Origin: an uncultured Clostridia bacterium
GTDB lineage: Bacteria; Bacillota; Clostridia; Oscillospirales; Ruminococcaceae
Direction of reading: 5' to 3'
Assembly (NCBI GenBank): GCA_947630825.1
Contig: CANRJA010000001.1
Coordinates: 140,400 to 204,399, forward strand
Length of the DNA: 64,000 bases
Part shown: positions 8,266 through 16,344 of the stretch, one piece after another
How positions within the stretch are numbered: position 1 is the first letter of the stretch
Layout of the letters: the number at the start of each line of letters is the position of its first letter
Translations under genes and position numbers: made by a program
Notes under the pieces: model-generated
What the model saw: the letters and a program-made list of their open reading frames with translations, nothing else
Told to the model about the DNA's origin: nothing
Databases searched by the model: none

Positions 8266-8367
8266 ATAAAAGAGAGTGCTGTACATGGCAAATTAATGCC
8301 GAGGCGGTTACTCCTAAGTGTTGTTAAAGAACAACCGGCTTTTGGAGATAGGCGGTTGTTCTTTTTT
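8266..8367 (+). ncRNA. Antitoxin-type small RNA, copy 3
   Basis: The promoter is TTGACA (8232-8237), 16 bp, TATAAT (8254-8259). The RNA starts with the conserved GAGAGTGCTGTACAT segment and ends at a terminator (AGAACAACCG stem 8328-8337 with CGGTTGTTCT 8353-8362, then T run). It converges on the toxin gene at 8388-8477. Its terminator stem differs from copies 1 and 2 but retains perfect pairing, which is a covariation signal. Confidence 0.7.
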
Positions 8368-8387
8368 ATGTATAAATAAAAAATCTT

Positions 8388-8477
8388 CTAATTTTTCTTA
8401 TTGAATATAAGAAAAGCTAGAGTGATAATCTCGGTTATCATACTAATGAATGAAAACAATTCATAAAATGATACCAT
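8388..8477 (-). CDS. Holin-like type I toxin peptide, 29 aa, copy 3
   Basis: This encodes the same 29-residue peptide as copy 1 (MVSFYELFSFISM to NKKN); the DNA differs at synonymous sites, for example TTA to TTG and TTT to TTC. That pattern points to purifying selection. The RBS is GAAAGGGGGTGG. The minus-strand promoter is TTGACA (8568-8563), 17 bp, TATAAT (8545-8540). Confidence 0.82.
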   Translation of the reverse strand: MVSFYELFSFISMITEIITLAFLIFNKKN

Positions 8478-8619
8478 ATTACCACCCCCTTTCGGGGAGA
8501 AACCGCCTGCCTTTTTATGTACAGCACTCTCTTATGAACATTATAAATTAAAATAAATAATTTGTCAAATAATAAAGAATTTTAAGACTTGTTGTTTCTA
8601 ATATCTTTCCTTATTTAAT

Positions 8620-8745
8620 TATCCATTGTCAATTATCAATTAATAAGCCTGCCGTTTTGAAACGTAAAACATTAAATAAAACTTTTAATAGGCAGCAAAG
8701 CCTCCGGCGTCACGCCGGTCTTGCTTCTAAAATTCTTGCCTATAG
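8620..8745. repeat. Dispersed composite hairpin repeat, locus B
   Basis: Bases 8620-8697 repeat 4776-4860 almost exactly. They are followed by a GC-rich hairpin CCGGCGTCACGCCGG and the heptad-like CTTGCTTCTAAAATTCTTGCC. The order (7-bp repeats, CTGCCGTT/GGCAG dyad, GC hairpin, CTTGCTTCT) is the common architecture of the family. Confidence 0.6.
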
Positions 8746-8819
8746 TTGCTTTTTTTCTTTTAATAGTGTATAATATGGTAAAGTTAAAAGTAAAGAGTGA
8801 AAAGGTGGGAATTTAAAAC

Positions 8820-9914
8820 TTGGAGATTCTTGATAAAAATAATGAAGAGCAGTGCAGTGAATACGAAGCATTTGCAAGTACAGATAAAAACGGAGTTTTT
8901 TTGCAGTCTCTTAACTGGACTAAGGTTAAAGATAACTGGGGCTGGGAGGCTGTAATTTCAAGAGATTCAAACGGCAAAATACAGGGAACTTGTCTTGTAC
9001 TTATAAAGAAAATACCTATATTCGGCTGTTCATTTCTCTACGCTTCTCACGGTCCTGTATGCGATTACCACAACAAAGACGTTATTGAGGATTTGTTCGA
9101 GGGTATAAAGGTGCTTGCAAAAAAGTATAATTGCTATGAGTTTATGTGGGATCCCTGCTTTTCTGAAAAAGATGAAAAGGCAAAGAACATTCTTAAAGAA
9201 ATGGGATTTTCTCATATTGAAAACGCGCCTGAGCTTTCTACCATTCAGGCTAGAAACAACTATATGCTGTTAAACATCGAGGGCAAAACTCCCGACGAGG
9301 TTATGGCAAGCTTTCATTCAAAGTGGAGATATAATATACGCCTAGCTTCCCGTAAGGGAGTTGTATGCAGAGCGTGCGGACCTGAGGCTATAGATGATTT
9401 CTATCCAATGATGGCTGAAACGGGTACCCGTGACGGCTTTGCAATAAGACCTAAAGAGTATTTTGTTAAAATGCTCACCGCACTTGGCAAAGAGCATTGT
9501 AGACTGTATATGTGTTATCTGCAAAATGAGGACGGAACAGAAACTCCTGTTTCGGGAGCAATAACAACACAGTATGCGGGAAAGACCTGCTATGTTTACG
9601 GAGCTTCTTCAAATAAGCACAGAAATGTTATGCCTAACCATCTTATGCAGTGGACTATGATCCAGTGGGCTTTGGAAAACAACAATTTTATTTACGATTT
9701 TCAGGGCATACCTTTTTATACCGACGAAACCCACCCCAACTACGGCGTATACAAATTCAAAAAGGGCTTTAACGGCGAGGTGGTTACCTATGCTGGAGAG
9801 TTTTATTATACGTTTTCTCCATTCAAGAAAAAACTTGTGAATTTCTTTGAAAAAATATACAGAGGTCTTCACGAGCTGCAAAGAAAAATAAAGATTGCCA
9901 CAAGACATACTTAA
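8820..9914 (+). CDS. FemAB-like peptidyltransferase (GNAT fold)
   Basis: This 364-residue protein resembles FemX/FemA-type enzymes, which use aminoacyl-tRNA to add amino acids to the peptidoglycan peptide or make related transfers. Supporting segments are FLQSLNWTKVKDNWGW at the N-terminus, SFHSKWRYNIRLASRKGV at the start of the second GNAT-like half, and GVYKFKKGFNGEVV near the C-terminus, all characteristic of the family. The start is a TTG at 8820 preceded by an AGGTGGGA RBS. The C-terminal region is basic. Exact substrate is not predictable. Confidence 0.85.
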   Translation: MEILDKNNEEQCSEYEAFASTDKNGVFLQSLNWTKVKDNWGWEAVISRDSNGKIQGTCLVLIKKIPIFGCSFLYASHGPVCDYHNKDVIEDLFEGIKVLAKKYNCYEFMWDPCFSEKDEKAKNILKEMGFSHIENAPELSTIQARNNYMLLNIEGKTPDEVMASFHSKWRYNIRLASRKGVVCRACGPEAIDDFYPMMAETGTRDGFAIRPKEYFVKMLTALGKEHCRLYMCYLQNEDGTETPVSGAITTQYAGKTCYVYGASSNKHRNVMPNHLMQWTMIQWALENNNFIYDFQGIPFYTDETHPNYGVYKFKKGFNGEVVTYAGEFYYTFSPFKKKLVNFFEKIYRGLHELQRKIKIATRHT

Positions 9915-9995
9915 AGTCTGATACTTGCATTTTATTTGTTATTTGGTTATAATATAATTATAATGATAATATAAATACGAAAGGATGTATAAATT

Positions 9996-10199
9996 ATGGC
10001 TTTTGAAGTTAAAAGAGATACTATTATCGGCGATGTTCTTGACGCCGACAAAGATACCGCGCCTTTCTTTTTAGAAATGGGTATGCACTGTCTCGGCTGC
10101 CCGTCATCAAGGGGAGAAACTATCGAACAGGCTTGTGCTGTTCACGGCGTTGACGCAGACGAGCTTGTTGAAAAGCTGAACGCACATTTCGGAAACTAA
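9996..10199 (+). CDS. DUF1858 redox-disulfide domain protein
   Basis: This is a 67-residue DUF1858 protein. The family hallmark is the GMHCLGCPSSRGETIEQAC segment with a CxxC pair, proposed to be a redox-active disulfide and often found near hybrid cluster proteins. The AAAGGATG RBS supports the start. A hairpin at 10209-10228 follows. It is not linked to other redox genes here, so its partner is unknown. Confidence 0.88.
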   Translation: MAFEVKRDTIIGDVLDADKDTAPFFLEMGMHCLGCPSSRGETIEQACAVHGVDADELVEKLNAHFGN

Positions 10200-10208
10200 A
10201 ACCATATA

Positions 10209-10238
10209 GGGCGGCAGTTTTGCCGCCCTTAAATTTTA
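10209..10238 (+). terminator. Terminator after DUF1858 gene
   Basis: An 8-bp perfect stem GGGCGGCA/TGCCGCCC with a TTTT loop is followed by a T/A-rich tail just after the stop codon. The T run is imperfect. Confidence 0.6.
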
Positions 10239-10251
10239 TAGGAAACAAGCT

Positions 10252-10956
10252 ATGATAAACTTAGACAACAGATTAAAGCAGTGTGCCGAATTTGTATCGG
10301 GAAAAGGCTGTGCCGCAGACGTGGGTACGGACCACGCATATCTTGCGGTTCACTTAATTACAAGCGGCATTTGCAAGAAAGTCATCGCCTGCGATCTAAG
10401 AGAAGGACCTTTGCAAATTGCAAAAGAGCATATCCATAACGAAGGCTTAGATGGAACAATTCAAACTGTTCTTTCCGACGGTTTAGACAATATCTCTCCC
10501 GACGGCGTAAGCGACATTATAATCGCAGGTATGGGCGGAGAGCTTATAGCTAGAATAATCTCAAGAGCAGAGTGGGTAAAGAAAAACAAAGTAAACCTTA
10601 TTCTTCAGCCTATGACAAAAGCAAGCGACCTTAGAAAATTTCTTTTTGAAAACGGATTTATAATAAAACGGGAAAAAGCCGTAAAAAGCGAGCCGTTTAT
10701 ATATTCTGTTATAAATGCCCAATACTCCGAAGCCTCTGCAATTTACGATAACTATGAAATTTATACAGGCGGTCTTGATTTTAACAGCAAGCTCGACAGA
10801 GAATATTTGAAAATTCAGGCGAACAGGCTTATAATTGCAGGTAAGGGTATGTTAAAATCCGCAAACAAAAGCGAAAATATGATTTTAAACGGCAAAGAAA
10901 AAATACGGCTTGGAAACATCATTTTAAACAGGCTAGAAGAAGTAAGAAAGGACTGA
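10252..10956 (+). CDS. trmK: tRNA (adenine(22)-N1)-methyltransferase TrmK
   Basis: TrmK (234 residues) methylates N1 of A22 in tRNA using SAM. Diagnostic segments are ADVGTDHAYLAVHL (SAM-binding motif I), ACDLREGPLQIAKEH, and DIIIAGMGGELI (motif IV region). Length fits the family. It is followed after 4 bp by a Nif3-like gene; the trmK-yqfO pairing is conserved across Firmicutes, which supports both calls. Confidence 0.93.
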   Translation: MINLDNRLKQCAEFVSGKGCAADVGTDHAYLAVHLITSGICKKVIACDLREGPLQIAKEHIHNEGLDGTIQTVLSDGLDNISPDGVSDIIIAGMGGELIARIISRAEWVKKNKVNLILQPMTKASDLRKFLFENGFIIKREKAVKSEPFIYSVINAQYSEASAIYDNYEIYTGGLDFNSKLDREYLKIQANRLIIAGKGMLKSANKSENMILNGKEKIRLGNIILNRLEEVRKD

Positions 10957-10960
10957 GTTT

Positions 10961-11725
10961 ATGTCACAGGTAATTGACATTTACAAGGCTCTTGATGAGC
11001 TTGCTCCGTTTTCGTCTCAAACGAGTTGGGACAACAGCGGAGTTTTGGTAGGCAGCTTATCAAGCAAAGTTAAAAAAATAATTCTAACTTTAGACATTAC
11101 ATACGAAACGGCTGTTGAGGCTTACAAAATCGGCGCCGACCTAGTTATCTCGCACCACCCTGTTATATTCTCACCTCTAAAGCGCCTTGAAGAAAACAAC
11201 CCGGCTGTGGTTTTATCAAAGCACAACATAACCGCAATTTGTATGCACACAAATTTCGATATAGCAAACGGCGGTATGAATGATATTCTATGCGAAAAGC
11301 TAGGTTTTTCTCCGAACGAGGGAGAGGTTCTGAATGAAAATGATAATATAGGCAGGATATGCTGTCTTTCAAAGCCGGCTGATGTTCCTACCGTTGCAAA
11401 ATGGGTCAAAGACGCTCTCGGCTGCCGGATAGTGAGATATAATGACGCAGGCAGGGAAGTTTCAAAAGTAGGTATATGCTCTGGCTCAGGGGCGGAATAC
11501 TTTTCTGACGCACTTGAAAAAGGCTGTCAACTTCTGATAACGGGAGACATAAAGCATCACGACTTTATTGACGCTCACAACGCAGGTATCTCATTGATAG
11601 ACGCCGGACATTTTTACACAGAAAATATATTTTACGACAAACTAAAAGCATTTCTGCTGGGTAGGTTTCCCGAATTGGAGATAGAAGTCAGCCGCAAAAA
11701 CATCGACATCGTAAATGTAATTTAA
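10961..11725 (+). CDS. Nif3-like dinuclear metal center protein
   Basis: This 254-residue Nif3/YqfO-type protein forms hexamers with a di-metal site. The metal ligands are visible: SHHPVIF, CMHTNFD and DAGHFYTE near the C-terminus. The length matches the short form that lacks the PII-like insertion. It is co-transcribed with trmK. The biochemical function is unsettled in the literature; GTP cyclohydrolase-like and metal-chaperone roles have been suggested. Confidence 0.92.
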   Translation: MSQVIDIYKALDELAPFSSQTSWDNSGVLVGSLSSKVKKIILTLDITYETAVEAYKIGADLVISHHPVIFSPLKRLEENNPAVVLSKHNITAICMHTNFDIANGGMNDILCEKLGFSPNEGEVLNENDNIGRICCLSKPADVPTVAKWVKDALGCRIVRYNDAGREVSKVGICSGSGAEYFSDALEKGCQLLITGDIKHHDFIDAHNAGISLIDAGHFYTENIFYDKLKAFLLGRFPELEIEVSRKNIDIVNVI

Positions 11726-11795
11726 TTGCAAGCAGGCGGCTTTTGTGTTATACTCATAAAAGAAATAAATTCTTAAACGAAACGAGGACATTATA

Positions 11796-12377
11796 ATGAA
11801 ACTTTTAGAAAGAATCAGACGTATGGAGCTTCTTATGGCAGTGATAAGCCTTATACTCGGAGTTATAATGGTTATTTTTCCACAGAAAACTATGAGCGTT
11901 ATCTGCTACGTTATAGCAGGAGCTATTCTCCTTTACGGAGTTATAGATATAATAAGCTATTTCACCTCAAAGTCTTACGAGGGTAATTTCAGCCTGACTC
12001 TGTTAAGAGGCGTAGTCGCGTCGGTGATAGGAATAATAATATTCATCAGACCGTCTTACCTATCGACGTTTATCCCAATCGTTTTGGGAATACTCCTTAT
12101 CATAGACGGCATTACCTCAATTCAGAAGTCGGTTTTTCTGAAAAACAACAACGTATATTTCTGGCACATAAGTATGATCGAATCTATTCTGACGCTTGCG
12201 CTGGGTATCTTTGTACTTATCAATCCGCTTTCGGCACAGAATGCTATAATAATTTGTTTGGGTATCTCATTTATCTGGTACGGAATAACAAGCGTTTGGA
12301 ACTATCTTTACGTTCAGAAGAAAATCAATTTTATAAGAGAAGCCGAGTTAAAAAATGAAATTATTGATATCGACTAA
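11796..12377 (+). CDS. DUF308 (HdeD-like) membrane protein
   Basis: This is a 193-residue integral membrane protein with about six hydrophobic helices arranged as repeated helix pairs. It contains the DUF308 pattern (ILGVIMVIFPQKTM, then GIIIFIRPSYL, then GIFVLINPL): three repeats of a helix followed by a short Pro-containing turn. An ACGAGG RBS precedes the ATG. The family includes HdeD of E. coli, but the role in Firmicutes is unknown. Confidence 0.85.
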   Translation: MKLLERIRRMELLMAVISLILGVIMVIFPQKTMSVICYVIAGAILLYGVIDIISYFTSKSYEGNFSLTLLRGVVASVIGIIIFIRPSYLSTFIPIVLGILLIIDGITSIQKSVFLKNNNVYFWHISMIESILTLALGIFVLINPLSAQNAIIICLGISFIWYGITSVWNYLYVQKKINFIREAELKNEIIDID

Positions 12378-12392
12378 AGCGAATGCAAAATA

Positions 12393-12425
12393 AGGACCTC
12401 CGCCAAACAGCGGAGGTCCTTTTAT
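12393..12425. terminator. Bidirectional terminator between convergent genes
   Basis: A perfect 10-bp stem AGGACCTCCG/CGGAGGTCCT is flanked by A-rich sequence on the left and T-rich on the right. It serves the DUF308 gene and probably the convergent acyltransferase operon. Confidence 0.8.
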
Positions 12426-12438
12426 GTATTTCTGCTAT

Positions 12439-13563
12439 TTATTTTATATTACACAAAAGAAGTATTCTTTTGAACAGCCATACTGCCGCAAAAGAAATTA
12501 CCAGAACAGCAAGCGAAAACCATAGAACTCCGAAAACGCCGCCGTACTTATAAGGGTCAAGCCCCAGTTTCACCATAAAAACCTTAATAGGTATAATGTG
12601 CACAAGGTAAATGCCAAACGAGCAGCTATCAACCTGTCTTATGATTTTAAACAGAACACCGCTTTTTGCATTGCGAAACCAATAGAAAAGTGAAAACACA
12701 CCTAAGGCTATCAGCAAAAATCCGGGCGAGCTGTTAAAGCTGTAAAGTACATAGCAAATTGATTTAACAGCCTCGTTATAAACTGTTTTCTCAAGCAAAA
12801 CGAAAAAAGAAATAAAAACAATTCCGCTCAGTATTAAAACGACGCTGATAACAGGTTTTATCTTTACAAATTCCTTATGAACTGCGTAACCTAAAAACAG
12901 ATACAGCGGCCAGACCTTTTGAATGAAAATATAAAACGCAGGATTGCTTATATCCTGTAAATCCGAACTCAGGCTTGCGCTTTGATTTAAAATTGAAAGA
13001 GACTTAATTATCCCGTTAAATGTTATATCAAAAGCTATCAGAAAAACACCTAAAAGTACAATAAGGTATAAAATATCTCTTTTGTTAGTATTAGCTGTGA
13101 TTTTTCTGAAAATGGGAAGCATAAGGTATATTGCTATAACCATATACAAATACCACATATGTACCCACGATTTATTTAACGCTGCATTTTTAAGTCCGTT
13201 AGCCAAAGTGTAAAGCGTTATGCTTTCACCCGACAGCAAAGCGTCTATAAGCTCAAACAATACCGAGAAAACCACAATGGCAATAACCATTCTCAGAATG
13301 TACTTGCCAAAAATCTTTTTGTAAGTAATATTTCTTGCAGGGTCGAGAAGAAGCGCTCCTGTAATCATAACAAAACAGGGAACTGCCCAATTCATAACAT
13401 ACTGGATAATCAAAGAAATATTCATTTGACTATCGTTTATTACAAAAATACCGTCAGAGGCAAGCGAGCAGGAGTATTTAAAGCAATGAAGTACGACTAT
13501 GCACACGCACGCCAATACTCTTAATACGCTCAGGTAACCTATTTGTTTGCTGTTTTCACTCAT
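12439..13563 (-). CDS. Acyltransferase family 3 membrane protein
   Basis: This is a 374-residue polytopic membrane protein of the acyltransferase 3 family (OafA/WecH type), which O-acetylates cell-surface sugars. Family signs are the N-terminal LSVLRVLACVCIVVLHC (R...H motif in helix 1), several later helices with HMWYLYMVIAIYLMLP, and FGIYLVHIIPIKVF. It is the third gene of an operon with a Thr-rich lipoprotein (9-bp gap) and a secreted transglutaminase-like protein. The start lacks an obvious Shine-Dalgarno sequence, which suggests translational coupling to the upstream stop. A role in modifying a surface glycan is inferred. Confidence 0.88.
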   Translation of the reverse strand: MSENSKQIGYLSVLRVLACVCIVVLHCFKYSCSLASDGIFVINDSQMNISLIIQYVMNWAVPCFVMITGALLLDPARNITYKKIFGKYILRMVIAIVVFSVLFELIDALLSGESITLYTLANGLKNAALNKSWVHMWYLYMVIAIYLMLPIFRKITANTNKRDILYLIVLLGVFLIAFDITFNGIIKSLSILNQSASLSSDLQDISNPAFYIFIQKVWPLYLFLGYAVHKEFVKIKPVISVVLILSGIVFISFFVLLEKTVYNEAVKSICYVLYSFNSSPGFLLIALGVFSLFYWFRNAKSGVLFKIIRQVDSCSFGIYLVHIIPIKVFMVKLGLDPYKYGGVFGVLWFSLAVLVISFAAVWLFKRILLLCNIK

Positions 13564-13572
13564 ATGTATGCA

Positions 13573-13947
13573 TTAATATAATGCCGCATCGTTGCCGACG
13601 CAGCCGCCGTTTTGATCCTGAACTCTGACCTCTGCCGGAGTTTGATTTTCAGTGGTTTGTACGGCCTTGTATTCTGTTGTATATACTTCAGTTGTAGTAG
13701 TTGCTGCTTTACTGCTTGTTTTCTTCTTCGACTGCTTGGTCTTGCTTTTTGTCTTATCTTGCTTAGCTGACGAAGAGGTCGTCGTTGTGGTTGTAGTCGT
13801 AGTTGTTGTAGTAGTTGTAGAAGCAGTTATACTGCTGTCTGTTTTTGCATCAGAAGCTGAATTATTTTCACCGCACCCTGCAAAAACCATACAGGACATT
13901 AAAACAAGTGCGGAAACTAAAGCCAATTTACCTTTAAACATATGCAT
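13573..13947 (-). CDS. Thr-rich lipoprotein, 124 aa
   Basis: The N-terminus is a lipoprotein signal with lipobox VFAGC, so the protein should be anchored on the outer face of the membrane. The body has a run of about 15 Thr residues, then Lys/Ser-rich and more Thr-rich sequence, with no folded domain visible. The Thr tract may be an extended, possibly O-glycosylated spacer. The ATG overlaps the stop codon of the upstream transglutaminase-like gene by one base (TAATG), indicating translational coupling. An alternative start is the ATG two codons later. Function unknown. Confidence 0.8.
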   Translation of the reverse strand: MHMFKGKLALVSALVLMSCMVFAGCGENNSASDAKTDSSITASTTTTTTTTTTTTTTSSSAKQDKTKSKTKQSKKKTSSKAATTTTEVYTTEYKAVQTTENQTPAEVRVQDQNGGCVGNDAALY

Positions 13948-15155
13948 TACCTCATTATCTTATTTAATTTATATTTCCAATGCCTTCCGTCGCCTACGAT
14001 ATAGCCGTTATCCTGCCAATGATACTGGAATTTATATCCGCTTCTTCCGGTTTCGTATTCAAAATCAGGGTCGAACACATAAGTCTCGCCGTCTATTTTA
14101 ATCAAAACCCAAGAGTGCGGTATCCAATTCCCCGAATTGCTTACAACCGACCCCGACGCTTGTTTAGCGTCATAGCCCAGAAGCTTAGCAAGCACTGTGA
14201 ATTTACCTGCCATAACATAACAGTTTCCCGCTGTGTGGGTAAAGCCGTAATTGGCAAAATACTCTGTTCCCAGACTTGAATTTGTAGTAGTTCTTACCCA
14301 AGTCATCTTGCTGTACTTAAAAGCTGTATGTAGATCTCTGCCGATTTTATCAAGAAGTTTGATTCCCTTTTTCTCAGCAGATGTAGGCTTTGCTGATACC
14401 TTATAATAGGTAAGAACACTTTTGCGCTTGCTCCAACTGCCGTAATACTTTTCACCGTCTATTGTTTTATATGCTCTAACTTTTATGTAATACTTCTTAT
14501 TCGGTTTCAGACCCTTTAAATTCGCTTTGTTTTTCTTTACATTGACCGTCTTTTTACTTTTAGTAAACTTCTTATTAGTTGCCGCCTTGACCTGATAGCC
14601 CGTAGCCTGCTTTACCTTTTTCCAGGTTACATTCAGCTTCTTTTTCTTTGCGCTCAACTTTAATTTAGTCGGTTTTGCAAGTTTAACATCAGGTTTTACT
14701 GTATTTGTCGGCGGTTCAGTTTTTTGCGTCGGATCAGTCGGCTGCGGAGGGTTTGTAGGCTCTTCTAAAATTTCACACTTTATACTATGCTCTGACGCAT
14801 ATTGCTCGGCATAACTGCCCTTATAACACTTTATAGTCAACGATTGCTCAATACCGTCAAACGCCTCGTCACCTATTTTTACAACGCTGTTCGGTATTTT
14901 AATACTTGTTAAGTTTACACAGTCCTTAAACGCACAGTCTAAAATTCCTGTGACAGCCTTTTCGTCAATTTTCTCAGGAATCTCAAGCTCTGCCGCACTG
15001 CCGTTATAAGCGATTATCTCAACTGTTCCGACGTCTGATATCTGATATTCAAAATCGCTGTAGCTCTCAGCCGATGCCGACACTGCCGGCAGTATTCCAA
15101 CTAAACCCACAGCCAAAGCGATTGCTGTCAGCAAACTAAAAACTTTGTTTCTCAT
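13947..15155 (-). CDS. Secreted transglutaminase-like protein with LRR_5 and fn3-like domains
   Basis: This is a 402-residue secreted protein. Order: signal peptide (1-30), short BspA-type leucine-rich repeat region (about 50-115, e.g. LTSIKIPNSVVKIGDEAF), Pro/Thr linker, a Lys-rich fn3-like domain (about 160-250, VTWKKVKQATGYQV and YYIKVRAYK), then a transglutaminase/cysteine-protease-like domain. A Cys-His-Asp triad is visible as AGNCYVMAG, PHSWV and FDPDFE. I chose the ATG at 15155 because it gives a clean signal peptide and has GGAGG 6 bases upstream. It heads an operon with a lipoprotein and an acyltransferase. The promoter at 15187-15215 is perfect. Confidence 0.85.
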   Translation of the reverse strand: MRNKVFSLLTAIALAVGLVGILPAVSASAESYSDFEYQISDVGTVEIIAYNGSAAELEIPEKIDEKAVTGILDCAFKDCVNLTSIKIPNSVVKIGDEAFDGIEQSLTIKCYKGSYAEQYASEHSIKCEILEEPTNPPQPTDPTQKTEPPTNTVKPDVKLAKPTKLKLSAKKKKLNVTWKKVKQATGYQVKAATNKKFTKSKKTVNVKKNKANLKGLKPNKKYYIKVRAYKTIDGEKYYGSWSKRKSVLTYYKVSAKPTSAEKKGIKLLDKIGRDLHTAFKYSKMTWVRTTTNSSLGTEYFANYGFTHTAGNCYVMAGKFTVLAKLLGYDAKQASGSVVSNSGNWIPHSWVLIKIDGETYVFDPDFEYETGRSGYKFQYHWQDNGYIVGDGRHWKYKLNKIMR

Positions 15156-15186
15156 TTGGTGCCTCCGTTTTACCACATTTACGAAA

Positions 15187-15215
15187 ATTATAACACCATG
15201 TGTGTTTTTTGTCAA
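15187..15215 (-). promoter_or_regulatory. Consensus promoter of transglutaminase-like operon
   Basis: TTGACA (15215-15210), exactly 17 bp, TATAAT (15192-15187) on the minus strand, about 30 bp upstream of the chosen ATG at 15155. The match to the sigma-A consensus is perfect. Confidence 0.85.
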
Positions 15216-15231
15216 ATCTGACACAAGACAA

Positions 15232-15263
15232 AAGCGTTCGGAAAAATTCCGAACGCTTTTGCT
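15232..15263. terminator. Terminator hairpin downstream of ung
   Basis: AAAGCGTTCGGAA / TTCCGAACGCTTT forms a long perfect stem with T runs on both strands. On the minus strand it lies about 255 bp past the ung stop codon, so it is the likely end of the ung transcript. Confidence 0.8.
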
Positions 15264-15284
15264 GTCTATTCACTGTGTCAGCTT

Positions 15285-15450
15285 AAATCTCTACCATCTA
15301 TCATCTATCATCTATCATCTACCATCCAACTTCTTGTTTCTAGCTTCTAGCCTCTAGCCTCTTGCTTCTTGTCTCTAGTCTCTTGCTTCTTGCTTCTAGC
15401 TTCTTGCTTCTTGTCTCTAGTCTCTTGCTTCTTGCTTCTAGCCTCTAATA
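15285..15450. repeat. Tandem 7-bp repeat array
   Basis: Bases 15292-15325 are tandem copies of ATCTATC/ATCTACC. From about 15327 to 15450 the unit changes to CTTCTAG, CCTCTAG, CTTCTTG and TCTCTAG variants, always with 7-bp spacing. No open frame uses them here. Similar arrays recur through the window, including inside mscL. Confidence 0.8.
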
Positions 15451-15455
15451 GCTAG

Positions 15456-15530
15456 CCCGCCGTTGTACTAACTATCACACTTTACAATCTACCCAAAGGC
15501 GGCAATGCGTGCAGGGCTCAGACCTGCCAG
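15456..15530. repeat. Dispersed composite hairpin repeat, locus C
   Basis: CCCGCCGTTGTACTAACT...CCAAAGGCGG followed by GCGTGCAGGGCTCAGACCTGC matches the copy at 53558-53640. The outer CGCC/GGCG dyad and the GC-rich inner hairpin are both kept. It directly follows a 7-bp repeat array and reaches the 3' end of ung. Confidence 0.6.
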
Positions 15531-16183
15531 TTAATAGGCTCTTGACCTGTTGAAATTAAAAACTGATTGACCTTTGAAAAATGCCTGCACCCGAAAAAGC
15601 CGTTAAACGCTGAAAGCGGACTCGGGTGTGCGGCTTCAAATATTTTATGTGCAGGGTTAGTGATAAGAGCTTTCTTTGCTCGGGCGTTTCCGCCCCAGAG
15701 AATAAACGCAATAGGCTTGTTTCGCTGATTCAGCTTTCTTACAACCTCGTCGGTTAGGATTTCCCAACCCATACCTTTGTGGCTGTTTGCCTGACCTTCC
15801 CGAACAGTAAGCACCGTGTTCATAAGCAATACCCCCTGCTTTGCCCAAGAGGTAAGCGTTCCGTTTTTAGGCAGAGTACAGCCCAAATCGGCATTGAGCT
15901 CTTTAAATATGTTTTTAAGCGACGGCGGAAAAGGTACCCCCTCTTTGACCGAGAAACATAACCCGTGAGCCTGTCCTGCACCGTGATAAGGGTCCTGACC
16001 TAAGATAACCGCCTTTACATCGCTGTATGATGTGTATTTAAGAGCGTTGAAAATATCGTACATATCAGGATAGATGGTTCGTGTCGCATACTCACGCTTT
16101 AAAAACTCCCTGAGCTTTAGATAGTATTCCTTTTTAAATTCGTCCTTGAGAATTTCATCCCACTCGTTTCCTATATTGACCAT
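15518..16183 (-). CDS. ung: Uracil-DNA glycosylase
   Basis: Family 1 uracil-DNA glycosylase (221 residues) removes uracil from DNA in base excision repair. The water-activating motif GQDPYHG and the Leu-intercalation loop motif HPSPLSA are both present, with the expected spacing. Length fits the family. GGAGGAT lies 5-6 bases before the ATG. It follows a 39-residue membrane protein by 12 bases and a larger membrane protein, so the three appear to be an operon. Downstream is a 7-bp repeat array and then a terminator. Confidence 0.96.
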   Translation of the reverse strand: MVNIGNEWDEILKDEFKKEYYLKLREFLKREYATRTIYPDMYDIFNALKYTSYSDVKAVILGQDPYHGAGQAHGLCFSVKEGVPFPPSLKNIFKELNADLGCTLPKNGTLTSWAKQGVLLMNTVLTVREGQANSHKGMGWEILTDEVVRKLNQRNKPIAFILWGGNARAKKALITNPAHKIFEAAHPSPLSAFNGFFGCRHFSKVNQFLISTGQEPINWQV

Positions 16184-16195
16184 ATCTATCCTCCG

Positions 16196-16315
16196 TTACA
16201 TTGTTCCTACTGCACCCTCATAGACCGCTGCGGCAACTATTCCAATTACCATAACAGCCACCACCGCAAGCACTATGATTCGCATAATTAGACTTTTCTT
16301 TTCGTTGTTTTTCAT
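16196..16315 (-). CDS. Small membrane protein, 39 aa
   Basis: From ATG 16315 to TAA 16196 the minus strand encodes 39 residues: a charged start (MKNNEKKS), one long hydrophobic helix (about residues 9-30) and a short tail ending VGTM. A strong GGAGGGAG RBS precedes it. It sits between a 325-residue membrane protein and ung with tight spacing. No family recognised. Confidence 0.6.
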   Translation of the reverse strand: MKNNEKKSLIMRIIVLAVVAVMVIGIVAAAVYEGAVGTM

Positions 16316-16344
16316 AAGCTCCCTCCGTATTTATATTAAACCAT

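Noticed and set aside
15285..15450. Possible CRISPR array
   Set aside because: Repeats are 7 bp with no spacers, and no cas genes are present in the window.
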